Of a stretch of DNA of 64,000 nt, positions 37,001-46,300 are shown one piece after another. The notes beneath the pieces were generated by a model, which saw nothing but the letters and a program-made list of their open reading frames with translations, was not told where the DNA came from and ran no database searches. Numbering within the stretch: position 1 is the first letter of the stretch; every line of letters starts with the position of its first letter. Source of the stretch: Phoronis australis (Eukaryota; Phoronida; Phoronidae). The translations under genes and the position numbers were made by a program. The stretch is taken from NCBI GenBank assembly GCA_002633005.1, contig NMRA01000227.1, positions 568,219-632,218 on the forward strand, written 5' to 3'.

Positions 37001-39718
37001 GAAAGAAAGAACAGCACGAGATGTAGGGGAAGTCTTTTTATTCCTTAAGTTAGTGAGCAGCACAGGTCAAAAAATGTGTTGGGAGTACAGACCAGAACCA
37101 ACCGTGATTTTTTTGGCCTAATGTCTGATTTAACAAAGCTATTAACTGAGCAATCCCAACAAAGCGTCTATCAAGTAAAGATGCCTTCGGAATTTTTTTC
37201 TTATGAAAACAATTACGATTTTTGAAAAAAACGTGGTTTGTTAATAAGTTCGACGATGAGTGTCGCTCTTTTCTTACAATGACGGCACTTCTTTTTACAG
37301 TTGTTCGAAGCTTTGTACGGAAAACGGGTGGAAGGTAATCCAGAGGTTTGGTTGAATATTGAAGCGTTCGAGAATTTGCGTGATTATCCGTGCTTGCCGC
37401 TTGACAAAACTGGATCAGGTGAGAACCACATACTCATGGGCGACGCATTTTAGGGAGCTGGCGGGGGCTATAGCCCCCCACTTTGTCAGTGCTGCATCGT
37501 ACATGGTCTATGGGCGGTGCACCACAGGGGGTCTGAGGGCTATAGCCCGCCACTTTTTCAGGCTGCGCCGCCCATGATACCGAAACCTTATTTCCAAGAT
37601 ACGAATGTAAAAATGATCACCACCTAACCTATGAAGAATTCCATCAATGTACAACTCTTCATAACACATCAGAATCCTATTTCTTAAAACTGCTGCGTCA
37701 ATTTGTGGTTCCTGAAATATGCGTGCCAGCATTAATCATGCATTTAGGTAAACCCTTGGGTGTGGTATAACAACTGAGTAGTTTAAAACCAATTTTAGAT
37801 GGTCATTGTCACTGTCATTGCCAGTGTTGGTACTTTGGACTTTGAATTTGCATTCGACGACTGAGGTACTTTTCCAACGTAATCAAAGATATATATATAT
37901 ATATATATATCTATAAAATCTTTGACGTAATTAAAGTGCTTTGGTCACGGCCTCGTAGTAGTTCAGAAAAGTGCCAAAATACGTCGATGTGCGCTGAACT
38001 CCTGAAAAGAGCGACAAAACGAAATTGTTATGATAGATTGACCGCTATTTTGTGTTGCGGTAAGGTATGGATCGATTGATGGAGAGAACTGTCAAATCCA
38101 GGCTCGACTGGTCGATTGCCGCAGCAGGATCGTTCGTCCAAAAGGTGTCATCCTTTGCATGGGACGCTGACTTTGAATGCTTGGATGGAGGGTATTCAAC
38201 CAGTTTGGCAGACGATATTATTTCTGAAGGTTCAAAGCCGATAGTGAGTCACTGCCGCTTTCACTCGCCATCGAATGAGTCGATCGTTGTCATTGGTTAC
38301 AACTTGGATGGCCTGACACAAGGTTACACCGTAAGTTAGCAGAATTTCGAGCATGTAGAAAAACTGTCGACTTTCTAGGGCATTGTGCCACTCTTGACAT
38401 ACCCTCTCCTATTTTCCTTTTAAGTTTAGATCGGACCTCATAGAGAATCTGTTCCTTCAGTCAAAACTGTAGATTTAGCTTTAAAAAGTACCGTATATAT
38501 TATCTTAAAAGTAAAAAGCCTGTTAAATTTCATTGTTGATTGTATACCAATTTGCTGCAGGTTGGGTCACATGACCATATCTTTTGGTAGAATTTACCAA
38601 AAAAGAAATGCTCAATCATAGCAAAACAACGATATCAATAGAGAAAAGTTTGTTTGGTATTGGTGTTCAAGCTGAAATTCAAAAACGCTGTTACATTTTT
38701 CTAAGTTAACCATTTCGTTTTCGTTTTACGCAACTTTTGATTTTCCATAGAAATTATGAAAGTAGTACTTTCGACAGCCCTAATGCAAAAGTGGATCAAT
38801 TTGAAAAACACAATGTTTCCTAAGAGTGCTTTGGAGATCAGCGCATAAGACAGTGTGCGTGAAAAATTGATATGAATCCGATCAGTCTTTCTGAGTTATG
38901 ATGATCCGAAGATGGTCAAGTTTGGACATTTGTCTTAGGTCCTACATAACGTATCGTTTTTATGTGGAAATAAATCAAATTCATATTCTATCTAAACAAG
39001 GTTTAGAGAGTGGGGCTTACCGCTCTACTGGTCGATTTGACCGCACAATAGTGTTGATCGTTAATGCACGTTTTTTGTTATCTATGTTAAAGTGATGTGC
39101 AGCATGTCAAATACAGCAGCTGGAAACGTTTTTGATGAGATTGCAGGTTAATGGAAATAACCTCTTATGCTAATTCAATGATTCTGGCATTTATTTACAA
39201 ATATAAAGCACTGTATACTTTTTATCCCTTTGTTTCTAATCCATTGAACTATTTCCTCTTGTTCGACATTATAAGAAACAAGATGATACGTAAATGTATT
39301 TCCTAAGTGTATGATTGATGCTTGACTGCAGGTCAATCGGATATTATTTCCGTTTGTATTTATCTCTTCTATAGGTATTATTTCGAACCTTTTCTTAACT
39401 TCCAGTGGATTATTCTAAATGCGATCTTCACAAAATGTACATGGTATCATTTATCAAAAATTTCAAGAACATGCTGAAAGACATTTATTTCAGGTTACGT
39501 GGGTTGATAGATACAACAAAACTCAAGTAGATACAGTTCATGGGTACTACTTCGAAATGGACTACGGGATTGTGCATGGACTTGTGCCGTCACTTCAATA
39601 CGTCATGCTGTGGGACATTCCAAATATGCAGAATATTGCACCGACAGGCTTCATCAAAGTGGCGGCAGGTGGCGCTTATCATTCTTGCAGTTTCCCGTAT
39701 ATTTACCGTTACACCTAA
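27517..39718 (+). CDS. Secreted DUF4434-family protein, five exons, complete
   Basis: Exons 27517-27962, 29638-30304, 37301-37418, 38065-38330 and 39494-39718 join with matching phases (2, 0, 1, 0) to a 573-residue protein with ATG and TAA. Residues about 1-22 form a signal peptide (AIFFIFSTF core). The sequence follows the DUF4434 pattern, a glycoside-hydrolase-like TIM barrel: PVSGSWFKPRY with W...L..F...GGDTVL, then ASKKNMSVFLGLPRLP, GYYSADGAD, YRELSFLVGYQKKKFAISLY, the HEGRGMG loop, and EVWLNIEAFENL. Several N-glycosylation sequons (NRT, NGS, NYT, NNT, NAT) fit secretion. No reaction is established for the family in animals; carbohydrate binding or hydrolysis is an inference. The last 100 residues are Tyr/Trp-rich and may form a beta domain. 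AATAAA follows 9 bp after the stop. Confidence 0.8.
29638..30304 (+). CDS. DUF4434 gene exon 2 (barrel core)
   Basis: Acceptor CTTATAG; one base completes the split Thr codon, then GDDCDFSTSKAAIVIFTLYS. It carries the most diagnostic family motifs (VFLGLPRLP, GYYSADGAD, ISLYAN, HEGRGMG). Donor GAG|GTGAGT, phase 0. Confidence 0.85.
30305..30974. other. Intron 2 of the DUF4434 gene, first part
   Basis: No exon or repeat was recognised. The intron continues to 37300 and contains the (TA)n tract and two hAT-like copies listed separately. Confidence 0.5.
30975..31048. repeat. (TA)n microsatellite
   Basis: About 37 uninterrupted TA dinucleotides. Confidence 0.95.
31049..33660. other. Intron sequence, nothing recognised
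   Basis: Short open frames around 33317-33675 have no recognisable motif and lack splice support. Confidence 0.4.
33661..34640 (+). mobile_element. hAT-like non-autonomous element, copy 2
   Basis: Ends CAGTGGCGGATCTAG and CTAAATCCGCCTATG, flanked by AGGTG on both sides (5-bp target duplication). The reverse complement at about 33870-33960 has a tRNA-like stretch with GTAGTGGTAAAGC and GAGTCCGAGTC. It lies in the DUF4434 intron. Confidence 0.75.
34641..35998. other. Intron sequence, nothing recognised
   Basis: No exon chain, RNA gene or repeat is supported. A GCCGCCATGATGGCG palindrome near 35930 is a lone YY1-like motif. Confidence 0.4.
36004..36926 (+). mobile_element. hAT-like non-autonomous element, copy 3
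   Basis: Starts CAGTGGCGATTCTAGG and ends CTAAATCCTCCTATG, flanked by AGGTA on both sides. The interior follows copies 1 and 2 but lacks about 80 bp after the tRNA-like stretch. A poly(A) run of about 20 lies near 36213. Confidence 0.75.
37301..37418 (+). CDS. DUF4434 gene exon 3
   Basis: Acceptor CTTTTTACAG, donor TCAG|GTGAGA. It encodes LFEALYGKRVEGNPEVWLNI then EAFENL; the W.N.E.F element is a family hallmark near a putative active-site acid. Confidence 0.8.
37430..37580. repeat. GGGCTATAGCCCC repeat, two units
   Basis: Two units each contain a GGGCTATAGCCC palindrome, CCACTTT and CAG.CTGC followed by CCCATG or a variant. The same repeat occurs at 52735-52850. It lies in the intron after exon 3 of the DUF4434 gene. 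Confidence 0.6.
37888..37911. repeat. (AT)n within a short hairpin
   Basis: Twelve AT units flanked by ACGTAATCAAAGAT on the left and an inverted ATCTTTGACGTAAT on the right. Confidence 0.8.
38065..38330 (+). CDS. DUF4434 gene exon 4
   Basis: Acceptor GGTAAG (weak pyrimidine tract) and donor ACC|GTAAGT. It encodes MDRLMERTVKSRLDWSIAAA (end of the barrel) followed by a Cys-containing, Ser-rich segment ending GYNLDGLTQGYT. Confidence 0.75.
39494..39718 (+). CDS. DUF4434 gene exon 5 (terminal)
   Basis: Acceptor TTATTTCAG; 75 codons from VTWVDRYN to the stop after YIYRYT. It is aromatic-rich and predicted beta. Confidence 0.75.
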   Translation, partial: VTWVDRYNKTQVDTVHGYYFEMDYGIVHGLVPSLQYVMLWDIPNMQNIAPTGFIKVAAGGAYHSCSFPYIYRYT

Positions 39719-39726
39719 TTACGCAA

Positions 39727-39732
39727 AATAAA
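39727..39732 (+). terminator. Poly(A) signal of DUF4434 gene
   Basis: AATAAA 9 bp after the TAA implies a very short 3' UTR. Confidence 0.6.
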
Positions 39733-40572
39733 ATTTCTCTATTTGAAATCCCTTAACAGCTTGCATTTTCCTTTAGCTATCAGACTCGGTTCACAAGCAC
39801 AGATTGGACTTTATGTCAAAGTGACTGCTCCTCACCTTCGCACACATGCTGTTTACCACATAGATACGAGTTGACGTGAGTCAGCTTTGAATACGTAAGT
39901 TTCCCTGCATTAAAATTATGTAATTCCGACTAAATGGAATAAATTCAGACAACTTATGCTTTGCAGTCCTGAATCTAGGCATAACAGGGTTACAGTTTCT
40001 CGGGGAAATTTCTTTGCCACAACTTCCTAATGTTTCATTTTTTACTGAACAATACTTTGCATCTTCGAGGACTTGGATATTGTAACACAAAATGCTCCGT
40101 TACACTGAATCAGTCCAAGGTCAACCTTTATAAAAATTTGTGACGTTAGTCTGTGTCCTTGAAGATAAGTCTTCCGTTCCAGTGAAAAAGACTGAAATTC
40201 TGTGGTCACACCATTTGTGTTCTTTTGAGACAGTTATCCAGCTATGCACCTCCGTAACCACGCAATTCGTGACCACTGTACAAAATCATAAGCGACTCTA
40301 ACTTCAGTGTCTTTCATGTTTTTTTCCAAAAGCCAGTGCTGAGCGAAAACAAGAGGATGGATCTCAACTCCCGCTTTCTGTGAAAGTAAGTTGAGTAGGT
40401 CAATTTACTCCCACCTCGTATAGATTTGTAAATCTTCCACACCCATGTTCTCTCCTAAACAGTCCCATTCTATCTGCATCACAACCTCCGCTAGCATCAC
40501 AGTCATAATCTTGGTACCAAGGTAACCCGTGTTAGTACGCCAGTTGCAGCTAAGTCTGCAAGTCTTCGTTGT
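39733..40572. other. Short intergenic space between convergent genes
   Basis: No gene is recognised between the DUF4434 3' end and the SMB receptor 3' end. Confidence 0.4.
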
Positions 40573-40578
40573 TTTATT
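40573..40578 (-). terminator. Poly(A) signal candidate for the SMB receptor
   Basis: Minus-strand AATAAA lies about 180 bp after the stop codon of the receptor. Confidence 0.4.
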
Positions 40579-40755
40579 GGCAGTTTGCCATTGAGTTTCG
40601 AATTATCTCTGCAGACGTTTTTGACATCTCCTTCTGCCTGAAGGACTAATATATCAAACTGCATGCCGTAGACTGTTCTAAGGACCCTGAATTCAATTAA
40701 TAAAGAGGTAAATTAACCCAGCTCCCATCATGCCTATGATATTGTATTCACCCAT

Positions 40756-43083
40756 TTATCTCGTAGACATTTTCGTGGTACTGACGTTGCTGACAGACGT
40801 TTGAGACGATGTGAAGGACCTAAGTACCCGTTTGGTGCAAACAAACGCCACGAAGATGAAAACACCCTGTAAAGAATTCGTTGCGATGAAAAGATACCAA
40901 AGTGCTTCCACATTAACAAATGTTGCTAGGATACCAAAAATCCATGTGAGTCCCAGAAGACAAAACAGTTTAATGTAGATCTCCACGCTCATGTCACGTG
41001 ATCGATTCTTCATCACTTTCGAAAACTTCAAAGAGCGATGAATGACGACAGCTGACATCGTGAATAAAATGATATTGACAGAACAGATGACAATCAAAGG
41101 GACGACAAACCAGGCAAGCATAGCATCTCTTTGCGCAATCCAGCAAACGCCGTTCTGTTCGTATTGCGGAGACAAGGTGCCTATTTCTGAAACCTTTCCC
41201 AAAACAGCAATAGTGGCAACCAGCGTAAAAGGTAAGGCCCAAGCATAGACACAGCACACCACAAGCTCGCGCCTTTTCGTCTCTGTTGCTAAGGATACCA
41301 TCCAGAAGGTTTTCCATGTCGTAAATGCTACGGCGTTCATCCAGAAGAACACCGACAAGTACGCCCAATGGGTGAAGGCACCAACTAAGAAACACATCAT
41401 ATAATGGTCACTGGCAAATGGACGAACGAGATAAGACATACCCGCCAAAAATAACGTGAATACCAGACAAAATTGCAACTTTCCAGGGTGCGAATGGTAG
41501 AACCTGACAGGATATTGTAAAATTACTCTAATTAGTAAACACACCTCAGAAATTGTTAAACAAATTATAGTAACTAAGCCCATTTCATCAGACGGTGACA
41601 AAATGGAGTCTTGTTTGTCGCACATCAGCACGCTGCCATTCTCAGATATGAATTCACCCTCTAGGAAAACCTGCCCTGACTTCATTCGAATACTGCCATC
41701 AATCAAAGCGTCATAGGAATTGCTCTCAATTGGCACTAAAGTACACGTCGTCGAAGTGTTTTTGGTGAGGCATATTTGATCCTTGTTTGACTCGAGAGTT
41801 ACCATAACGTCATCCTCGTTTATGTCTTCGGCTAGTCTTACAGCCATTAGTGATTTGATGCTGCTCCTCATTTTGCGATATCTGATGTCTTCTGTGTCTG
41901 AATCACAGGCGTCTTGGTTACTCTCTGATAACTGGATCAAAAACGTATTTTCATTTAATGTAACCCAACACTTCTCCAGCGATCGATTAGAACAAAAACT
42001 AAAGTATAAAGGCACAACGTCATCACATAATTCACTTAGAGCTCTTTCAATCTGTTCTGTGAGTTCACGAGAATCGTTTCGAATGGCCACAGTTATATTG
42101 ACGTCAACAGCATATGAGCAATTTTGCTGTGTTACACGGGGTCTAGTTGTCGTAAATACATTTTTATCACCAAGGGAACGAATAATGGGCTCTCGGTCGC
42201 TTGTGTCCAGTAACAGGGAAAACGAAAATTTCCAAAGATTAGGTTTGTCGGCGGGCGCAGAATGCGGAGGAAGAAAGGGTATTTCGTGAACCTGCCATGC
42301 GCTAAGATTGTTGCAGAGTGCACAGAAGACGTTTTTGTAATAAAACTCCGTGTCATCATGAAAATTATAAAAAGAAACAAATTTCTGTCCGGCATGACAC
42401 ATTTTGTTCAGGGATTCATTTTTGCCATTTCCAGGACATCCAGATATGTGAGATATGCAATATCTGTTTGCAAATCCGTCGGGACTCTTCATTGAAAGCT
42501 TGCACCTTGGATCGTTGTGGCGTGTTTTCAGTTGTTCAAGAGTAGTAACAGGAGTCATGTCCCCTGTGTCCTTCAGACATTGAAGAGCAAACGTCCATGA
42601 GCGGTAATTCGATATACCGTTGCATCTGGCACAAAACATGTTTTTGTAATGCGCCCCGGTATCCAAATCCGTGACAGGAATTTGTTGACCAATCTCTTCA
42701 TTTGATGTACATTGCCTTTTGTTGCTCGGTTCCGCCTGTTCACCCGAACAACCAGAAACAAGAAGAGAATGCATGCCACCGGCTTCAAGGCAAGTGACCG
42801 TGACCGACGTGTTTCTCAAAATGTGATTGTACGCGCGTGCAACTGTGGGACAAACCTCTACGAAATCCATGCAGCAGTCTTGATACAGCGGACAGATGGA
42901 ATCACACGAACACATCATGGCTTCACTGTCATGCAGCCATCTTGGTCTGCTAACTGTATCGCCACATTTGTTATCACAAGAACCGAGAGCTGTGTCGCCT
43001 AGAACACGTGATCCCATGATTAGCGCCCAAACCAACCAGCTGTAAAGTCTGAAACGAAGATGCAAACTGTTTTTTTTTTTCAT
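40756..43083 (-). CDS. Somatomedin-B seven-transmembrane receptor, intronless
   Basis: One uninterrupted 775-codon frame. Residues about 10-29 form a signal peptide. Residues 35-78 hold a somatomedin-B domain with all eight cysteines (C36, C40, C58, C60, C64, C70, C71, C78; CSCDSICPLYQDCCMDF). A further Cys-rich, N-glycosylated ectodomain runs to about 500. Seven hydrophobic helices follow, ending in GLTWIFGILATF and LWYLFIATNSLQGVFIFVAF, the TM6-TM7 signature of class-B/adhesion and Methuselah-like GPCRs. I see no HL(T/S) GPS cleavage motif. The receptor would sit at the plasma membrane and couple to G proteins; the ligand is unknown. The absence of introns suggests retroposition origin or intron loss. 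The ATG is followed by four Lys/Asn codons, close before the signal core. Confidence 0.88.
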   Translation of the reverse strand: MKKKNSLHLRFRLYSWLVWALIMGSRVLGDTALGSCDNKCGDTVSRPRWLHDSEAMMCSCDSICPLYQDCCMDFVEVCPTVARAYNHILRNTSVTVTCLEAGGMHSLLVSGCSGEQAEPSNKRQCTSNEEIGQQIPVTDLDTGAHYKNMFCARCNGISNYRSWTFALQCLKDTGDMTPVTTLEQLKTRHNDPRCKLSMKSPDGFANRYCISHISGCPGNGKNESLNKMCHAGQKFVSFYNFHDDTEFYYKNVFCALCNNLSAWQVHEIPFLPPHSAPADKPNLWKFSFSLLLDTSDREPIIRSLGDKNVFTTTRPRVTQQNCSYAVDVNITVAIRNDSRELTEQIERALSELCDDVVPLYFSFCSNRSLEKCWVTLNENTFLIQLSESNQDACDSDTEDIRYRKMRSSIKSLMAVRLAEDINEDDVMVTLESNKDQICLTKNTSTTCTLVPIESNSYDALIDGSIRMKSGQVFLEGEFISENGSVLMCDKQDSILSPSDEMGLVTIICLTISEVCLLIRVILQYPVRFYHSHPGKLQFCLVFTLFLAGMSYLVRPFASDHYMMCFLVGAFTHWAYLSVFFWMNAVAFTTWKTFWMVSLATETKRRELVVCCVYAWALPFTLVATIAVLGKVSEIGTLSPQYEQNGVCWIAQRDAMLAWFVVPLIVICSVNIILFTMSAVVIHRSLKFSKVMKNRSRDMSVEIYIKLFCLLGLTWIFGILATFVNVEALWYLFIATNSLQGVFIFVAFVCTKRVLRSFTSSQTSVSNVSTTKMSTR

Positions 43084-45152
43084 TTTCCCAAGTTGACGCT
43101 ATGTTACGAATATAACGATATCTAAAATGCTTATTCAAGCGGGTTGTGGGAGCGCGTCAAGAGACAAGGAGGAGTTTAACTATTTTATTTCAGTCAGCGT
43201 TTTAATCTCAAGAGATGATGTTAACTCATCAGAATTCCAAAGAAATTATTCATATAAGACCAAAAAGCTACAATGAGGGTAGCCCCATAAGTTCTCACTG
43301 CTTTCCGTAGGCCTCCAGTAAAAACATACACAGACAGTAAGACAAACAAACAGTATTACAAAGTGAAAGACAAGATTTAAGTGATCAATGATGAATATGA
43401 AATTAGCATGAAAAACTGATGAAACAAAAAATAATAAAAAACAATAAATAGAAGATACCAAAAGTATGGCCTGTGGTAGCTTTGGAAAATGATGTGTCGA
43501 TTCTAGTTGAGTGGTGCAACAATGCATTTTTTTCAAAAACCATCTGATATCCGTTAAAAAGGTGCGGCAAAGTCTTTCTTGTTTTATATGCACTCACCTG
43601 TTTTATCCATTGTTGCAGAGACGCGAGTAGAGTCATGGTTACTTATATACATTAGTGTGAACTTTAATGTTGTTGCTAGAGTGAAAGTAACACATTGCAT
43701 TCTTAGTTAGGCTTTCTTACTTATAGACAGACATGCATTAAAGAACTTATCTCAACGGGTTAATCTATCCGTGCAAACACTTGTAAATATAAACCAATCA
43801 ATGTAAGCAATATATAACATGGATAGTGCTTTCCTGTGTTCTGTTATTAAACTATACAAGCACAAGCCTTTTCGTACACAGTTTTGTGCCTCAGCCAAAT
43901 CTCCAGTCTAGGGCCTATTTCCGTGGTCTGAGGACCTGTTGTCCGAAAAAACCTATTGATACCACATGGATGTAAAATCGTTGTTATATAAAACGATAGA
44001 GAACAGTAACAATATATACATGCGTAGAAACACACACTTAGCTAAGCAAATAAATAAACGAGTTGTTTTTCGAAAGGTAAACAGACCTGTTGTTAGTACG
44101 GTTTAAACTTTCATTTAACGGTAGAATAAACACTCAGAAATGTCACGTCTTTCCACAAAATATTGTAAAATGATTTAACACTAAAATATCACCTTGAAAT
44201 ACTCCTATCAGTGACAATAAGACTGGGGATGAAAAGGTGTCACAGGTCAGACTATTCCAAGCATTCAGCCATGTCCACGGGAAGGTGCGTATTGACCAGT
44301 GTAACAGACGGATTTCTTGATTAATTTTGCAAAGAAATCGCTGGTTGTCCAGAACCAAATCTCAAAAAACTCGTTCGATAATTCCATTATAAACAAAAAC
44401 GATCACTGGACCAAAACTCTGACTAGCAGACAAAACGCAGTGTAAGTTATAGCAGCCAGTCCCGCGAAATCTCGGGGTAGCAAGCTCTAAGTCTAACACA
44501 AGAATGCATGGGTCAGGACCGGCAGTTGGCATTCCACTTCTACAGTTCACGGCACAAAATAAACATTTTGATCGGTTGTTTCGCACATGCGCCTTAGCTT
44601 TCACGGGTTAGGCCAGAGACCGTAGAGATCTAAAAGATAATTATATTTACTATTATTTACTAATTTTATTATTGTTTTTTTATCATATATTTGATATTCT
44701 TGATTATTTATTATTGTTTATTTGCTATTACTTATTTAAATTATTTCTTGTGATCCCATACAGTCAACATCCTGGCTGTCGTTGATCAATAATCTGTATA
44801 ATATGATCATGATATGTACTTCAGTGCATAATAACTATTATGTTTATGGTTTGGTAACCTACTTGATTATTTGCCATAGGAAGTGGTGAAGGAAGTGTTC
44901 TTTTAAAGGCACATTTAGCCATACATCTGTGGACACTTCGGTGGTATGTGTATTACCTTGGAAACTTGTAAAACTTCAGTGACGATGTTGTTTGTTTAGA
45001 TTTTTGTTTTGACATGGGTTTTAAAACATCAAGTCAAGAAATAAGGCGTCGTTATGTTATTTACTATGAAGTTGGCCTGCCAACGCAGGCTGAATATGCC
45101 TTTAACTAACTGCTGATAGTTGATTTAAAAATGTGAGTGATTTATGAGAGCT
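43084..45152. other. Upstream of the SMB receptor, no gene recognised
   Basis: AT-rich sequence with short open frames only. It includes the presumed promoter of the receptor, but no convincing core element could be assigned. Confidence 0.4.
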
Positions 45153-45417
45153 NNNNNNNNNNNNNNNNNNNNNNNNNNNNNNNNNNNNNNNNNNNNNNNN
45201 NNNNNNNNNNNNNNNNNNNNNNNNNNNNNNNNNNNNNNNNNNNNNNNNNNNNNNNNNNNNNNNNNNNNNNNNNNNNNNNNNNNNNNNNNNNNNNNNNNNN
45301 NNNNNNNNNNNNNNNNNNNNNNNNNNNNNNNNNNNNNNNNNNNNNNNNNNNNNNNNNNNNNNNNNNNNNNNNNNNNNNNNNNNNNNNNNNNNNNNNNNNN
45401 NNNNNNNNNNNNNNNNN
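45153..45417. other. Assembly gap, 265 N
   Basis: Undetermined bases. Open frames running through it are meaningless. Confidence 1.
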
Positions 45418-45443
45418 AAAAGATTTACCAACTCAGTTGAGTA

Positions 45444-45601
45444 CAGGCAGATCCAGGGTGGCAGGTTAAAGGGGTCTGGACCCCCCATTTTCCTTGATTG
45501 TAGTGATATCAATGCTAGAATTTTCAAATTGTTGACTTGGGCCACCTTTCTTAAAAATCATTATCCGACCCCCCCTTTAAAAAATCCTGGATATGACCCT
45601 G
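45444..45601. mobile_element. Short hAT-like MITE, about 158 bp
   Basis: Starts CAGGCAGATCCAGG and ends AAATCCTGGATATGACCCTG, with imperfect inverted ends and a C-rich or G-rich block inside each end. Its length matches the 159- and 160-bp elements at 26669 and 51640. Confidence 0.5.
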
Positions 45602-46238
45602 TTGGGTCGATATTTGGGACAGTTTCATGTAAATGGGCAGACACAAATGCTTGAATCTAGAACGTCTTTAAGATCTGAATTTTCGAAAGAAAGATCTACT
45701 AATTTCTCCATTTTATTTTAAAACAAAGTTTGTGTGTTAAAAGCTTACATAATTAATTGTTAATTAATTGATATTAACACCTGGAATATTGGGGGAAGAA
45801 AGCTATCTCTGCCCCCAACCTTTCAATTGGTTGAGGGGCAGCCCCCTCTCCTATCTCTTCTTCAGCAGATCCATTTGATGTTTATTACATTCCTGACCCC
45901 CCCTGGACAAAATCCTACAGGTTCGGTACCTGCACATTCTCCAATAACCTACTTTCATCAGCTCAGCTCTTATTACTGAGTCTCCCTCTTGCTTATGATT
46001 TATTTCTCGTAATTTATATTACCTTTGCTGCCCAATTTTTTTCTTGGTTTACTCTATATTTTGCCTATGTGTATTTTTCCATTACAGTGCTCGTGTTTTT
46101 TGTTTTCAATATTTTAAACAAAGACACTTCACTGACAATTTGGAATTTGGCAAACTAAGATCGGCCATAGTGAATGCCTTGCGTACTTCGTTGACCCACA
46201 CACACACGCTAGATGTCGCCACGGTCCATGACACAATA

Positions 46239-46300
46239 ATGGCGGCGGCCTTGGTGAATAGTCTTGTTAGCGTCTTTGGTTAGGCACATGCGTGCGCCAT
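46239..46300 (+). promoter_or_regulatory. YY1-like start site and NRF1-like site (possible first exon)
   Basis: AATAATGGCGGCGGCC (around 46235-46250) matches the YY1 AANATGGCGGC pattern that often overlaps start codons of housekeeping genes. About 45 bp downstream ATGCGTGCGCC resembles NRF1. From the ATG the frame reads MAAALVNSLVSVF before a weak donor G|GTTAGG. It could be the promoter and first exon of the plus-strand gene whose exons appear at 55351-59439, but nothing links them directly. Confidence 0.3.

Noticed and set aside
45102-45545. Open frames through the N gap
   Set aside because: They exist only because N codons are read as unknown residues.
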